From positions 1-19,697 of the forward strand of contig JAPLGH010000174.1 of NCBI GenBank assembly GCA_026390285.1: a stretch of DNA of 19,697 bases, read 5' to 3'. Below are positions 6,792-14,109 of this stretch, in pieces. Positions within the stretch are counted from its first letter, which is position 1; every line of letters begins with the position of its first letter. The position numbers and the translations under genes are program-made. Below the pieces are notes generated by a model, which made no database searches, had not been told where the DNA came from, and saw only the letters and a list, made by a program, of their open reading frames with translations. This DNA comes from Caldisericota bacterium (GTDB lineage Bacteria > Caldisericota > Caldisericia > Cryosericales > Cryosericaceae).

Positions 6792-9680
6792 TTACGGCCG
6801 CTCGTGATTGAGGATGCGGACCTTCACCTGGCGCGGAGCAGGATCGGACCCGTCCGCCTGGAGACCGTCCACCGGGACGATGGCAGTGATCGTGGTGCCC
6901 AGCTGCAGGAACGTGATGATGCCGTTGTCTCCTTCGGAGAAGAGCGGGATCTTGCGGTCCGTCAGCGTGATGGTACGCGTCAGGCGTGTCGGGTTGGTGA
7001 CCGTGTGCGGCGTCGACACCTCGAGGATGTAGTTGTATGCCCAGAAGTCAGGGGTCACGTCCGGCCACTTCACCTCGTACTGTGGATTCACCCGTGTGTT
7101 CGTGGTGGTCAGCACTCGACCGAGTGCGTTGCTGGCCAGGGTTGCGAATTCGGCACGGGACAGGAGGTCAGCGGGCCTGAACGTGTTGTCAGGATAGCCG
7201 GCCAGGAGTCCGGCAGTGCGTGCTGCCTCGATGTACCCGGCTGCCCAGGACATCGGCTGCACATCCTTGAAGGAGGAGGAGCTGGGGTTGAGGACCGGTG
7301 TCATACCTGCGATGCGCAGGAACGCGGCAGCAGCCTCTGCACGGGTCATCGGGTCGTCCGGCCGGAATGTCCCGCCGGTGTCGCCCTGCATGAACCCTTC
7401 CTGTGTCATGAGCGTGATGAATCCAGCTGCCCAATGGGTGGCCTTCAGGTCGGAGAAGCCGGATGGGTCGGTAGTCCAGCCGAGGCCCAGGGCGCGTGAC
7501 ATCGCAGCGGCCACTTCAGCTCTTGTGACGTTGCCGTCTGGCTGGAACGTGCCGTTCGGATACCCGATGAAGAAGTTGTGGTGGTACACGACCACCTTCT
7601 TGGTGCAGTCCACGGGGGTGAAGGTCTGGCGGGATGTGCTCTCCATGCCCTTGCTGTCGTGGACCGTGACAGAGAAAGCGTACTGCTTGATCGCCAGATA
7701 CGCGTGTTCCAGCGTCACGCACGAGGACGACGTCGTCCCGGTGATGATCGGCGTGCCGTCGCCGAAGTCCACGGTGTACGTGTAGGGCGGGACCCCATTG
7801 GTGAAGCAGACTTGGTATGGCAGGTAGGCTTCCACGCACAGAGGCTCCGGAGCCGTGACGGTGATGGCGATGGAGGGGGGAGGTGGTGGAATCACCGGTG
7901 GTTCCTCGGGACCTGGCACGATCGGCAGGACGGGTGTCACGACCGTGTTGGACGTACCTGGGCCACCGGGGGTCGCCACGAACAGGCCCGTGTTGCGGAT
8001 GAGCAGGAACACGTTCTGGATTGCCCGGACTTTCACGGAGAAGGTCCAGGTCCCGCTGTATCCAGGGGTCATGCCCACGCCACACCTGACTGTCCGCGTT
8101 GACGGGTCGTACACGGTCCAGCTGTCGATAATGAGGCTCGACTCATCCAACCAGCCGTCCAGGACGTCAGTGATGACAGCTGAGGCATATGCTGTTCCTG
8201 AATTGCTGTAGGTGAGAGTGTAGGTCAGGCGAGTACCGGGGAAAACTGCTCCCATGGGGCTCACGGACTTGACCAGGTGAATGTCGGGGACGCCCAGCGT
8301 GTTGGTGAATGTGACCGCAGCCGAGGGCGTGTCCAGGGTCAATGTGACAGTGGCCGTCCTCATACCCAGGTCGGACGAGGTTGCACCGGCAATGCCGGTG
8401 AGGACGTAGTCGACAGCCGGCGCTTCGGTTATCGTGTACGTGTCGGGGAGGAGTCCGCCGAAGAGCACCCAATTGAGGAGGGTGCCATCAGCATCATCGT
8501 CAAGACTGAAGGCCGTTTGATACGGGTCGTGCGTCATCGTGAAGCTGAAGTCCTGCGGCCCGTCTGGAACCGTGTCCTTGGTGATCCTGATGGTCCCGCT
8601 TCTCTGCATGTTGGTGAAGGTGACCGTGGCCGACGAGACCGGGGCTCCAGCGACCAGCGTGACAGTGGCCGTCATCGTACTGAGGTCGAACGATGTGGCG
8701 CCGGCGATGCCGATGAGGCTGTAGCCGGCAACTGCCTGCTCCGATATGATGTACGTACCGGCCAGGAGGCCACCGAAGAGCTCCCAGTTGGGGAGGGTGG
8801 GATCAGCATCGTCGTCCAAAGCAAAGGAAGAATTCAGACTGGGGCCCACAATAGTGAAGTTGAAGTCCTGTTGCCCGTTCGGGACCGTATTCTTGATGAT
8901 GGTGATGGTCCCGGCCAACCCAGGGGCCGCAGGAGCATCGCCCGTGGTGCTGATGAGTGTGACCGCAGTTTGTGCCAGCAGCCTGCCGTTGAAGGTTGCG
9001 CCTGCTCTCATGGCGATGTTGGTCTGGGCCAACATGATTCCCTCAAAGTGCGAGCCCGCCAGGAGGTTCACAGTTCCCGCGACTTGCCAGAAGACATTCT
9101 TGGCCTGGGCTCCGCCGCTCAGGAGGATCTTCATGCCGGCAGCAAGGTCGAGAGTCTGGGCCATCTGGAAGACCCAGACATCGTCTGGCCCACCTGCCAG
9201 TATGAGGTCCGTGGTTATCGTCACAGGCGTAGACCACTTGTAGACGCCGGGAACCAGAGTCTTATTGGCGACCGTTCCGCTGCCCAGCTCGGTGAAATCG
9301 GCTGACTGTCCGGCGGCAGCTGTGTACGCTGCTTGCATGTCAGATACAGCCGTGGACATCTTCGTCGGAGTGGGCAGCGCATAGTTGGACGCGTATACTT
9401 TTCCTTCCACCAGCGATGACGTGGAGAAGGTATTCGTGCTGTCCATGATCAGTCCGAACCCAGCTATGGAACTCGCGGCCGCTGGACTGATGCCAATATC
9501 CCCACTGATTGAAGTGGCTCCAGTGGTCGTGATGGCTGTCTTGGCCAAAATCACGAAGTTGCCCGCGGTACCGAGGTTTACCACTGAGGCCGCCCTTGTT
9601 GCGGGCATCGGTGCGAAGACCCCCGTGAACATGGACATGATCAGGGCTAGTGCGACAAGTGTTGCGAGAACCTTCTTCAT
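6792..9680 (-). CDS. SLH-anchored modular surface protein with DUF3494 (ice-binding-like) head
   Basis: The start is the ATG at 9680, with GGGAGGAA 6 bases upstream and a classic signal peptide following (MKKVLATLVALALIM..., cleavage near ATRA at residue 30). The 962-residue product has these parts in order. A DUF3494 domain (about 34-247) shows the usual start VNLGTAGNFVILAKTAI and an LVPGVYKW segment. Two tandem prealbumin/SpaA-like domains (about 256-358 and 361-462) follow, each with TxxxTVPxGxQDF and LDDDAD. A DUF11-type domain (about 465-585) precedes a proline-rich linker (PPVIPPPPPS) and a PKD-like domain (about 604-691, VDFGDGTP). Three SLH repeats (about 701-865, with GTFxPxxxxTRAE cores) are followed by a 97-residue tail. 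SLH repeats bind secondary cell-wall polymer or the outer envelope, so this is an exported, surface-displayed protein. DUF3494 domains are found in ice-binding proteins and in adhesins, and ice binding here is inference. Confidence 0.9.
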   Translation of the reverse strand: MKKVLATLVALALIMSMFTGVFAPMPATRAASVVNLGTAGNFVILAKTAITTTGATSISGDIGISPAAASSIAGFGLIMDSTNTFSTSSLVEGKVYASNYALPTPTKMSTAVSDMQAAYTAAAGQSADFTELGSGTVANKTLVPGVYKWSTPVTITTDLILAGGPDDVWVFQMAQTLDLAAGMKILLSGGAQAKNVFWQVAGTVNLLAGSHFEGIMLAQTNIAMRAGATFNGRLLAQTAVTLISTTGDAPAAPGLAGTITIIKNTVPNGQQDFNFTIVGPSLNSSFALDDDADPTLPNWELFGGLLAGTYIISEQAVAGYSLIGIAGATSFDLSTMTATVTLVAGAPVSSATVTFTNMQRSGTIRITKDTVPDGPQDFSFTMTHDPYQTAFSLDDDADGTLLNWVLFGGLLPDTYTITEAPAVDYVLTGIAGATSSDLGMRTATVTLTLDTPSAAVTFTNTLGVPDIHLVKSVSPMGAVFPGTRLTYTLTYSNSGTAYASAVITDVLDGWLDESSLIIDSWTVYDPSTRTVRCGVGMTPGYSGTWTFSVKVRAIQNVFLLIRNTGLFVATPGGPGTSNTVVTPVLPIVPGPEEPPVIPPPPPSIAITVTAPEPLCVEAYLPYQVCFTNGVPPYTYTVDFGDGTPIITGTTSSSCVTLEHAYLAIKQYAFSVTVHDSKGMESTSRQTFTPVDCTKKVVVYHHNFFIGYPNGTFQPDGNVTRAEVAAAMSRALGLGWTTDPSGFSDLKATHWAAGFITLMTQEGFMQGDTGGTFRPDDPMTRAEAAAAFLRIAGMTPVLNPSSSSFKDVQPMSWAAGYIEAARTAGLLAGYPDNTFRPADLLSRAEFATLASNALGRVLTTTNTRVNPQYEVKWPDVTPDFWAYNYILEVSTPHTVTNPTRLTRTITLTDRKIPLFSEGDNGIITFLQLGTTITAIVPVDGLQADGSDPAPRQVKVRILNHERP
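8295..8600 (-). repeat. Intragenic domain repeat, copy 2 (prealbumin-like)
   Basis: This encodes the second of two tandem domains of about 100 residues within the surface protein. It shares GTIRITKDTVPDGPQDF, LDDDADGTLLNW and GIAGATSSDL with the first copy. The similarity is clear at protein level and partly visible in the DNA. Confidence 0.8.
8607..8915 (-). repeat. Intragenic domain repeat, copy 1 (prealbumin-like)
   Basis: This is the first copy of the tandem domain, with GTITIIKNTVPNGQQDF, LDDDADPTLPNW and GIAGATSFDL aligning to copy 2 without large gaps. It indicates duplication of a stalk domain. Confidence 0.8.
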
Positions 9681-10331
9681 ACGTTCCTCCCCTCTAGGAT
9701 GGGCCGCCAGCATCAAGAATGGTGGCGACACTCATGGACATAAGCCCACACAGACTGTGATATGGGCCGAACCTGCAGACGACTATCCAAGGTTGCCGGC
9801 TATGGAACATCTGGGATAGATTGTGACCAGTAGAACCGGGAGGGACTTCTCGTCACGAAGGGACTGTCCACCGTGACCACCCAGAAGTTGCGTCCCCCAA
9901 GGGAATCGCCCAGCAAACCTTCGATCGTCCCCTGTCATGCAGTGCCTCCCATTCGAAGCTCACCACGTAGTAATCCCCGTTCACTGCTTAGAACCTATCT
10001 ACAATAAGGATGAGGCTCGCAAGGATAATGTCAAGTGCCTCATGCAGGTGACTCAGGATCGCGTTCACATGCTATCGCCACGTGTGTGCATTGTCAGGCA
10101 CGGATACAGTTGCTCAGGGACGCCACAAAGTCGTCAGTATATGATATCCCAGTTGGTGCCAGAAGGTTGCATACGATGTAGCCACTCAGGGACACCACGG
10201 GCTCGCCGGCCCTTTGGGGTTTCTGTCTCAAAGGGCCGGCCATTATACGATGGAGGGACACAGAATAGACTTTGTCGTTACCCGTTCATGAATTGCCTGT
10301 GGTATGCCTTCCCTAAAGATCTTCTTGTGCT
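9681..10331. other. Long intergenic region without a convincing gene
   Basis: About 650 bases separate the surface-protein start from the desulfoferrodoxin stop. The one plus-strand frame that is open here (9937-10497) overlaps the end of desulfoferrodoxin in antisense, has no ribosome site and an odd composition. I see no tRNA or clear promoter. The region does hold a strong hairpin at 10205-10240 and a 14-base direct repeat (CTCAGGGACRCCAC at 10113-10126 and 10185-10198). It presumably carries the upstream control region of the surface-protein gene. Confidence 0.6.
10205..10240. terminator. Perfect 12-bp hairpin, possible terminator of desulfoferrodoxin
   Basis: GCCGGCCCTTTG (10205-10216) and its exact complement (10229-10240) flank a 12-base loop. 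It lies about 90 bases beyond the desulfoferrodoxin stop. No T-run follows on either strand, so it could be a factor-assisted terminator, an RNA-stabilising structure or a repeat element. Confidence 0.5.
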
Positions 10332-10721
10332 CTACACTAGCTTCTTGGACCAGAGTCCGTGGATGTTGCAGTACGCTCTTACCTCAAGCAAATCTTCGAT
10401 GTTGTGGCCGAAATGCATTTCGGGCTTGTCTCCCGGATGCAGCGGTTTCTTCACGACTCTGCCGTCTTTCATGAATACTTCGATCCACTCGATGTAGTGC
10501 TTCTCTTCCATCGGATGCGGAACAGAGCCAATCCTGATTGTCGTCCCGTGCTCTGCTTTCTCGACAACCGGCAGGTGCTTCTCGTTTCCGGCATCAGTGG
10601 ATTTTGCGACCATCAATGTCATCGGCTGCCCGCAACACACGAGCGTACCGCCGCCCTCGTGGCTCACTTCGACGATGTTGCCGCAGACTTCGCACTTGTA
10701 GACCTCGTACTTCTGTGCCAT
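10332..10721 (-). CDS. dfx: Desulfoferrodoxin (two-iron superoxide reductase)
   Basis: Superoxide reductase reduces superoxide to hydrogen peroxide in the cytoplasm of anaerobes without releasing oxygen. The start is the ATG at 10721, preceded by a strong AAGGAGGT. An upstream in-frame ATG would put that site inside the gene. The 129-residue length matches the family. The N-terminal desulforedoxin-like iron site has Cys10, Cys13, Cys29 and Cys30. The catalytic square-pyramidal iron site has His49, His69, His75, Cys118 and His121, with the adjacent Glu47-Lys48 pair that is functionally important in the family. All ligands are present, so it should be active and of the two-centre class. It is a single-gene unit, and an electron donor such as rubredoxin is not encoded nearby. 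Confidence 0.96.
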   Translation of the reverse strand: MAQKYEVYKCEVCGNIVEVSHEGGGTLVCCGQPMTLMVAKSTDAGNEKHLPVVEKAEHGTTIRIGSVPHPMEEKHYIEWIEVFMKDGRVVKKPLHPGDKPEMHFGHNIEDLLEVRAYCNIHGLWSKKLV

Positions 10722-10781
10722 TCCGTTACCTCCTTGTCTTGCCAAACCAAATCACCGGATCGCTCAAGGCCATCTACGTCC

Positions 10782-10790
10782 ATTGTATCA
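10782..10790 (-). promoter_or_regulatory. Extended -10 promoter element of desulfoferrodoxin
   Basis: On the minus strand TGATACAAT matches the extended -10 form TGn-TANNNT. It predicts a start near 10775 and a leader of about 54 bases before the strong ribosome site. No clear -35 box is seen, which is tolerated by extended -10 promoters. Confidence 0.5.
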
Positions 10791-10902
10791 CCGTTGTCTG
10801 TTACCTCACCTGCGTTTGTGTGAAGCACTAACGGATGAGAAGGGAGAGTGCTCGCCGTCATTACTCTGTGTCCTGGTTGAGACGTCTTGTCCTGACGCTT
10901 GG

Positions 10903-12315
10903 CTACTTCGTCCCCGCCAGACCGAATGCGGCATGAACCGCGCGCACGGCCCGCTGAGCCTCTTTCTCGGTGATAAGGACCGAAATGTTGACTTCACTGG
11001 AACCCTGGGCGATCATGAGCAGGTTGATGTTTTCGGATGCCAACGAGATGAACAGGCGGGCGGCGACACCGGGCGTGCCACGCATGCCGTCACCCACGAC
11101 GGCGACAATGGCCACATGTTGCGTGGCGGTAATGTCACGGATGACCGGGCTGCCGGCGAATTCCTTGCGCAGGAGCCGCGTAGCGCGTTCGGCGTCGGTC
11201 TGCGTCATGACCAGCGAGACATTGGCCATCGACGAGCTCTGCGAGATCATCAGCACAGGGAGCTGAGCGGCTGTGAGCAGGCTGAAGACCCTGCTGACGA
11301 CGTCCGATGTGCCGACCATCGCTGCCCCGCCGATCGTCAGGGCCGTGAGCTTCCGGATCGACGTCACTGCCTTCACAGGGCCCGTTTCGGGCGCGTCGGA
11401 GCGCACGATGGTGCCGGGGGACTCGGGCAGGAAGGCGCTTCGAATGCGGAGGGGAATGCCGGCCTCCTGGACGGGTGCAACCGTCATGGGATGGAGGACC
11501 TTGGCGCCAAACCAGGCCAGCTCCATGACCTCGCGATACGAAAGGGCTGGCACGCGGACGGCGTCCGGGACGAGCTTCGGGTCAGCGGTCATGACGCCGT
11601 CGACCTCTTTCCAGATCCACACCTCGTCGGCCGGCAGGCATGCGCCGAGGATCGTGGCGGTGTAGTCCGATCCACCTCTGCCCAGCGTCGTGATGACGCC
11701 TTCCTCGTCGGCTCCGACGAACCCGGTGACGACAGGGGTGAGTCCGCGGTCCAGGAGCGGCGTCAGGGCACGTGGCACGGTTTTCCGAGCGACGTCCAGC
11801 AGGGGTGCGGCACTGCCGAACGTATCGTCGGTCATGATCCCCGCCTCGCCGCCGGTCAGCGATCGAGACGTCAAGCCGGCTGCGCGCAGGGCTGCGGACA
11901 TGATGGGAGCGGAACAACGTTCGCCAAACGAGACGATGAGGTCGCGCGAACGGGGTGTGAGTTCGTGCAGCATGGCGACACCCGCCAGTGCCTGCCTGAG
12001 CGACACGAACAGTGCATGCTCTTCGTCCATCACCGGCTGAACGGCCATCGACGGGGAGGAGCTGAAGACCATCTGGACCGCGTCCTCGTGCCGTTTCTCG
12101 AGGAGGCCCACTGCCTGAGCGACCTCGTCGCCACGTCCCTGGCGTGCCCGGTCGGCCAGGTCCAGGAGTTCGTCCGTGACGCCGGCCATGGCGGAGACCA
12201 CGACGACAGCACGGGTGTTCTTGTGCGCCGTCTGCACGACCAATTCGGCCGCATGCATGATGGCCGGGGCGTCCTGCACGAGGACGCCGCCGAACTTCAT
12301 CACGACGGTTGTCAC
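10903..12315 (-). CDS. lysC: Aspartate kinase, archaeal-type (with two C-terminal ACT domains)
   Basis: Aspartate kinase phosphorylates aspartate, the first step toward lysine, threonine and methionine. The 470-residue protein shows the kinase domain with SFGERCSAPI at 129-138, GGEAGI near 155, TTLGRGGSDY at 209-218, EVDGVMTADPKLVP around 237-250 and FGAKVLHP near 269-276. Two ACT domains follow (about 320-385 and 400-465, each with an ISQSS or IAQGSSE segment), the usual site of feedback inhibition by lysine or threonine. The spacing and motifs look closest to archaeal enzymes such as that of Methanocaldococcus. The normally invariant N-terminal KFGGTS is here KFGGVL (residues 7-12), an unusual substitution near the nucleotide/substrate site. 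The GTG start overlaps the asd stop as GTGA, indicating translational coupling. An ATG five codons later is an alternative. Confidence 0.92.
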   Translation of the reverse strand: MTTVVMKFGGVLVQDAPAIMHAAELVVQTAHKNTRAVVVVSAMAGVTDELLDLADRARQGRGDEVAQAVGLLEKRHEDAVQMVFSSSPSMAVQPVMDEEHALFVSLRQALAGVAMLHELTPRSRDLIVSFGERCSAPIMSAALRAAGLTSRSLTGGEAGIMTDDTFGSAAPLLDVARKTVPRALTPLLDRGLTPVVTGFVGADEEGVITTLGRGGSDYTATILGACLPADEVWIWKEVDGVMTADPKLVPDAVRVPALSYREVMELAWFGAKVLHPMTVAPVQEAGIPLRIRSAFLPESPGTIVRSDAPETGPVKAVTSIRKLTALTIGGAAMVGTSDVVSRVFSLLTAAQLPVLMISQSSSMANVSLVMTQTDAERATRLLRKEFAGSPVIRDITATQHVAIVAVVGDGMRGTPGVAARLFISLASENINLLMIAQGSSEVNISVLITEKEAQRAVRAVHAAFGLAGTK

Positions 12316-13388
12316 AGGAGACCCTTCGCCGCCAGCAGTTCGGCGGTCAGGACAGCGTTGCCTGCGGCTCCGCGGATGGTGTTGTGAGACAGGACCGTGT
12401 ACTTGATCCCCGTCGCGAATGCAGGATCACCGCGAACGCGTCCGACGACCGCGGCCATGCCGCGGGCTCGTGCCGGTTCGCCTGCCAGACGGTCGAGGCG
12501 CGGTTGGGGACGGTCAGCCTCGGAGCGCACGATGATGGGGTGATCGGGAGCGGTGGGGAGGCGCAGGCGCTGCGGTTCTCCCTGGAAGGTGCGCAGCACG
12601 GTCTCGACCTCTTCGGAGGATGCTGAACGGTCGAGCTCCACCAGAACGGACTCGGTGTGTCCCTCCAGCACTGCTACGCGATTGCACGAGGCGCTGAGAG
12701 GGATGTCAGCCGGCTGGAAGGCTCCGTCCAGCCAGGAGCCGAGCATCTTCTGTGTCTCACGTGCCATTTTCTCCTCTTCACCTTTGATGTAAGGGATGAG
12801 ATTGTCGATGATGGCCATCGAAGGTACCCCGGCATACCCGGCGCCCGACACGGCCTGCATCGTGACGACGACGACGCGTCGAATGCCAAATGCCAGCTGG
12901 AGAGGCTTGAGCGATAGGACCAGCCCGGCGGTGCTGCAGTTGGGGCCGGTGACGATGAAGCCTCTTTTGCCGCCCTTGCGTTGAAAGGACAGCGCTTCCA
13001 GGTGCTCGGCGTTGACCTCGGGAACGATCAGCGGAACGTCTGTATCCATGCGGTGTGATGCCGTGTCGGCAACGACCGCCATGCCTGCGTCCGCAAGCGA
13101 ACGCTCGATGGGGCCGGCGACGTCGCTGGGCAGCGCGGAGAAGACGAGCGTGGCGCCCGTTGCGGCGATAGCCTCGGGCGTGCAGGGAAGGACGGTCATC
13201 GCGCGGGCTGCGGCCGGGATGTCTCCCTGGATGTACCAGCGCGCGACGTCGCTGTAGTGCTTGCCGGCCGACCGTTCGCTGGCGGCGACACCGACCAGCT
13301 CGAACCAGGGGTGGTCCGACAGCATCGCGACGTAGATTTGGCCGACCATGCCTGTTGCTCCACATACAACTGCTTTCGTCCGTTCCAT
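12312..13388 (-). CDS. asd: Aspartate-semialdehyde dehydrogenase, archaeal/fungal type
   Basis: This enzyme reduces aspartyl phosphate to aspartate semialdehyde with NADPH, directly after aspartate kinase. The 358-residue protein has the nucleotide-binding GATGMVGQ at 10-17, SERSAGKHY near 37-45, and FSALPSD at 83-89. Its catalytic cysteine is Cys151 in GPNCSTAG. Further along are MQAVSGAGYAGVPSMAI at 177-193, the SASCNRVAVLEGH segment with Arg237 and the catalytic His244, and HNTIRGAAG near the C-terminus. These motifs place it in the archaeal/fungal clade and not the common bacterial clade. The ATG has AGAGGT 6 bases upstream. It is first in a two-gene operon with lysC, the stop overlapping the next start by four bases. 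Confidence 0.96.
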   Translation of the reverse strand: MERTKAVVCGATGMVGQIYVAMLSDHPWFELVGVAASERSAGKHYSDVARWYIQGDIPAAARAMTVLPCTPEAIAATGATLVFSALPSDVAGPIERSLADAGMAVVADTASHRMDTDVPLIVPEVNAEHLEALSFQRKGGKRGFIVTGPNCSTAGLVLSLKPLQLAFGIRRVVVVTMQAVSGAGYAGVPSMAIIDNLIPYIKGEEEKMARETQKMLGSWLDGAFQPADIPLSASCNRVAVLEGHTESVLVELDRSASSEEVETVLRTFQGEPQRLRLPTAPDHPIIVRSEADRPQPRLDRLAGEPARARGMAAVVGRVRGDPAFATGIKYTVLSHNTIRGAAGNAVLTAELLAAKGLL

Positions 13389-13444
13389 TGTTGACCTCTT
13401 TGCTACGGATCCCCCGGGCCTTCGGCGCTGGGGAGTTGAAAGCT

Positions 13445-13472
13445 AGCCTAGCGGCCCCGCCGTTTCTGTCAA
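13445..13472 (-). promoter_or_regulatory. Sigma-70 promoter of the asd-lysC operon
   Basis: On the minus strand a perfect TTGACA (13472-13467) is followed after 16 bases by TAGGCT (13450-13445). The predicted transcription start near 13438 gives a leader of about 50 bases. It lies only a few bases from the repeat tract that follows pyrE. Confidence 0.6.
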
Positions 13473-13477
13473 GCGGA

Positions 13478-13536
13478 TGTAACAGGGGACGGTCCTGGTC
13501 ATTGTAACAGGGGACAGTCCTAGTTGTTGTAACAGG
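13478..13536. repeat. 25-base-period tandem repeat next to the pyrE stop
   Basis: Units beginning TGTAACAGG start at 13478, 13503 and 13528, exactly 25 bases apart (2.4 copies). The first two share TGTAACAGGGGAC and GTCCT, with differences elsewhere. Each contains a small GGAC-N-GTCC palindrome. The last full unit plus the start of the next (13502-13534) is the left arm of an inverted repeat whose right arm is at 14126-14158. Confidence 0.85.
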
Positions 13537-14109
13537 TCAGGCATTCCCCCTGCTGCCTGGCTTCACCCATGGGATTCCCTGCTTGCAGAGTGGGCAGTCA
13601 TCCGCAGGCCAGCTCTCGATGGTGAGGCGGATGGCACTCCAGACTGGATGTGGGATGAGCTCGGCGCTGCGGTTGACGATGCACGCAATGCCGACGACCT
13701 CGCCGCCGGCCCCACGGATGACCTGGGCGGTCTCCTCGGAAGACTTGCCGGTCGTGATGACGTCTTCGCTGATGATGCAGCGGGTGCCTTCGGCGATGGC
13801 GAAGCCACGGCGCAGGGACATGACGCCACTCTCGCGTTCCACGAAGACGCCAGGCTTGCCCAGCTGGCGCGCCAGCTCATACGCAACGATGATGCCGCCG
13901 ATGGCGGGACCCACGATGAGGTCGAAGGGGACCGGGCGGAACTGTTCGGCCGCGACTGCCAGAACGCGGGCCGCGCGGTCGGGATACTCCAGGAGCCTCG
14001 CACACTGGACGTAACGATCGCTGTGCCTGCCGGACGAGAGCAGGAAGTGACCTTCAAGCAGGGCTCCGGTTTCCTTGAGTTCGTTCATGACGAGTTCGTC
14101 TGTTGTCAT
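13537..14109 (-). CDS. pyrE: Orotate phosphoribosyltransferase
   Basis: PyrE joins orotate to PRPP to make orotidine monophosphate. The 190-residue protein carries the PRPP-binding signature IISEDVITTGKS at about 112-123, FLLSSGRHSDRYVQ at 22-35 and VGPAIGGII at 66-74. A C-terminal CPLC pair at 172-175 is seen in some related enzymes. The start is the ATG at 14109. The in-frame ATG 12 bases earlier forms part of the ribosome site (TGGAGG), so it is not the start. The start overlaps the pyrD stop as ATGA. It is the last gene of the pyr operon and is bracketed by 33-base inverted repeats, one ending 2 bases after its stop codon and the other just ahead of its ribosome site. Confidence 0.96.
   Translation of the reverse strand: MTTDELVMNELKETGALLEGHFLLSSGRHSDRYVQCARLLEYPDRAARVLAVAAEQFRPVPFDLIVGPAIGGIIVAYELARQLGKPGVFVERESGVMSLRRGFAIAEGTRCIISEDVITTGKSSEETAQVIRGAGGEVVGIACIVNRSAELIPHPVWSAIRLTIESWPADDCPLCKQGIPWVKPGSRGNA

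Noticed and set aside
8277..9305. Plus-strand open frame of 342 codons
   Set aside because: It is antisense to the surface protein, and its repeated look simply mirrors the tandem domain repeat.
9937..10497. Plus-strand open frame of 186 codons in the gene-free stretch
   Set aside because: It overlaps desulfoferrodoxin in antisense, lacks a ribosome site, and its sequence resembles no known fold.
10783..12387. Plus-strand open frame of 534 codons
   Set aside because: It is antisense to lysC, is rich in Arg, Gly, His and Asp as typical of shadow frames, and has no recognisable domain.
13478..13536. CRISPR array
   Set aside because: There are only 2.4 units of 25 bases. The spacers are themselves similar to each other, and an inverted copy lies in a coding region.
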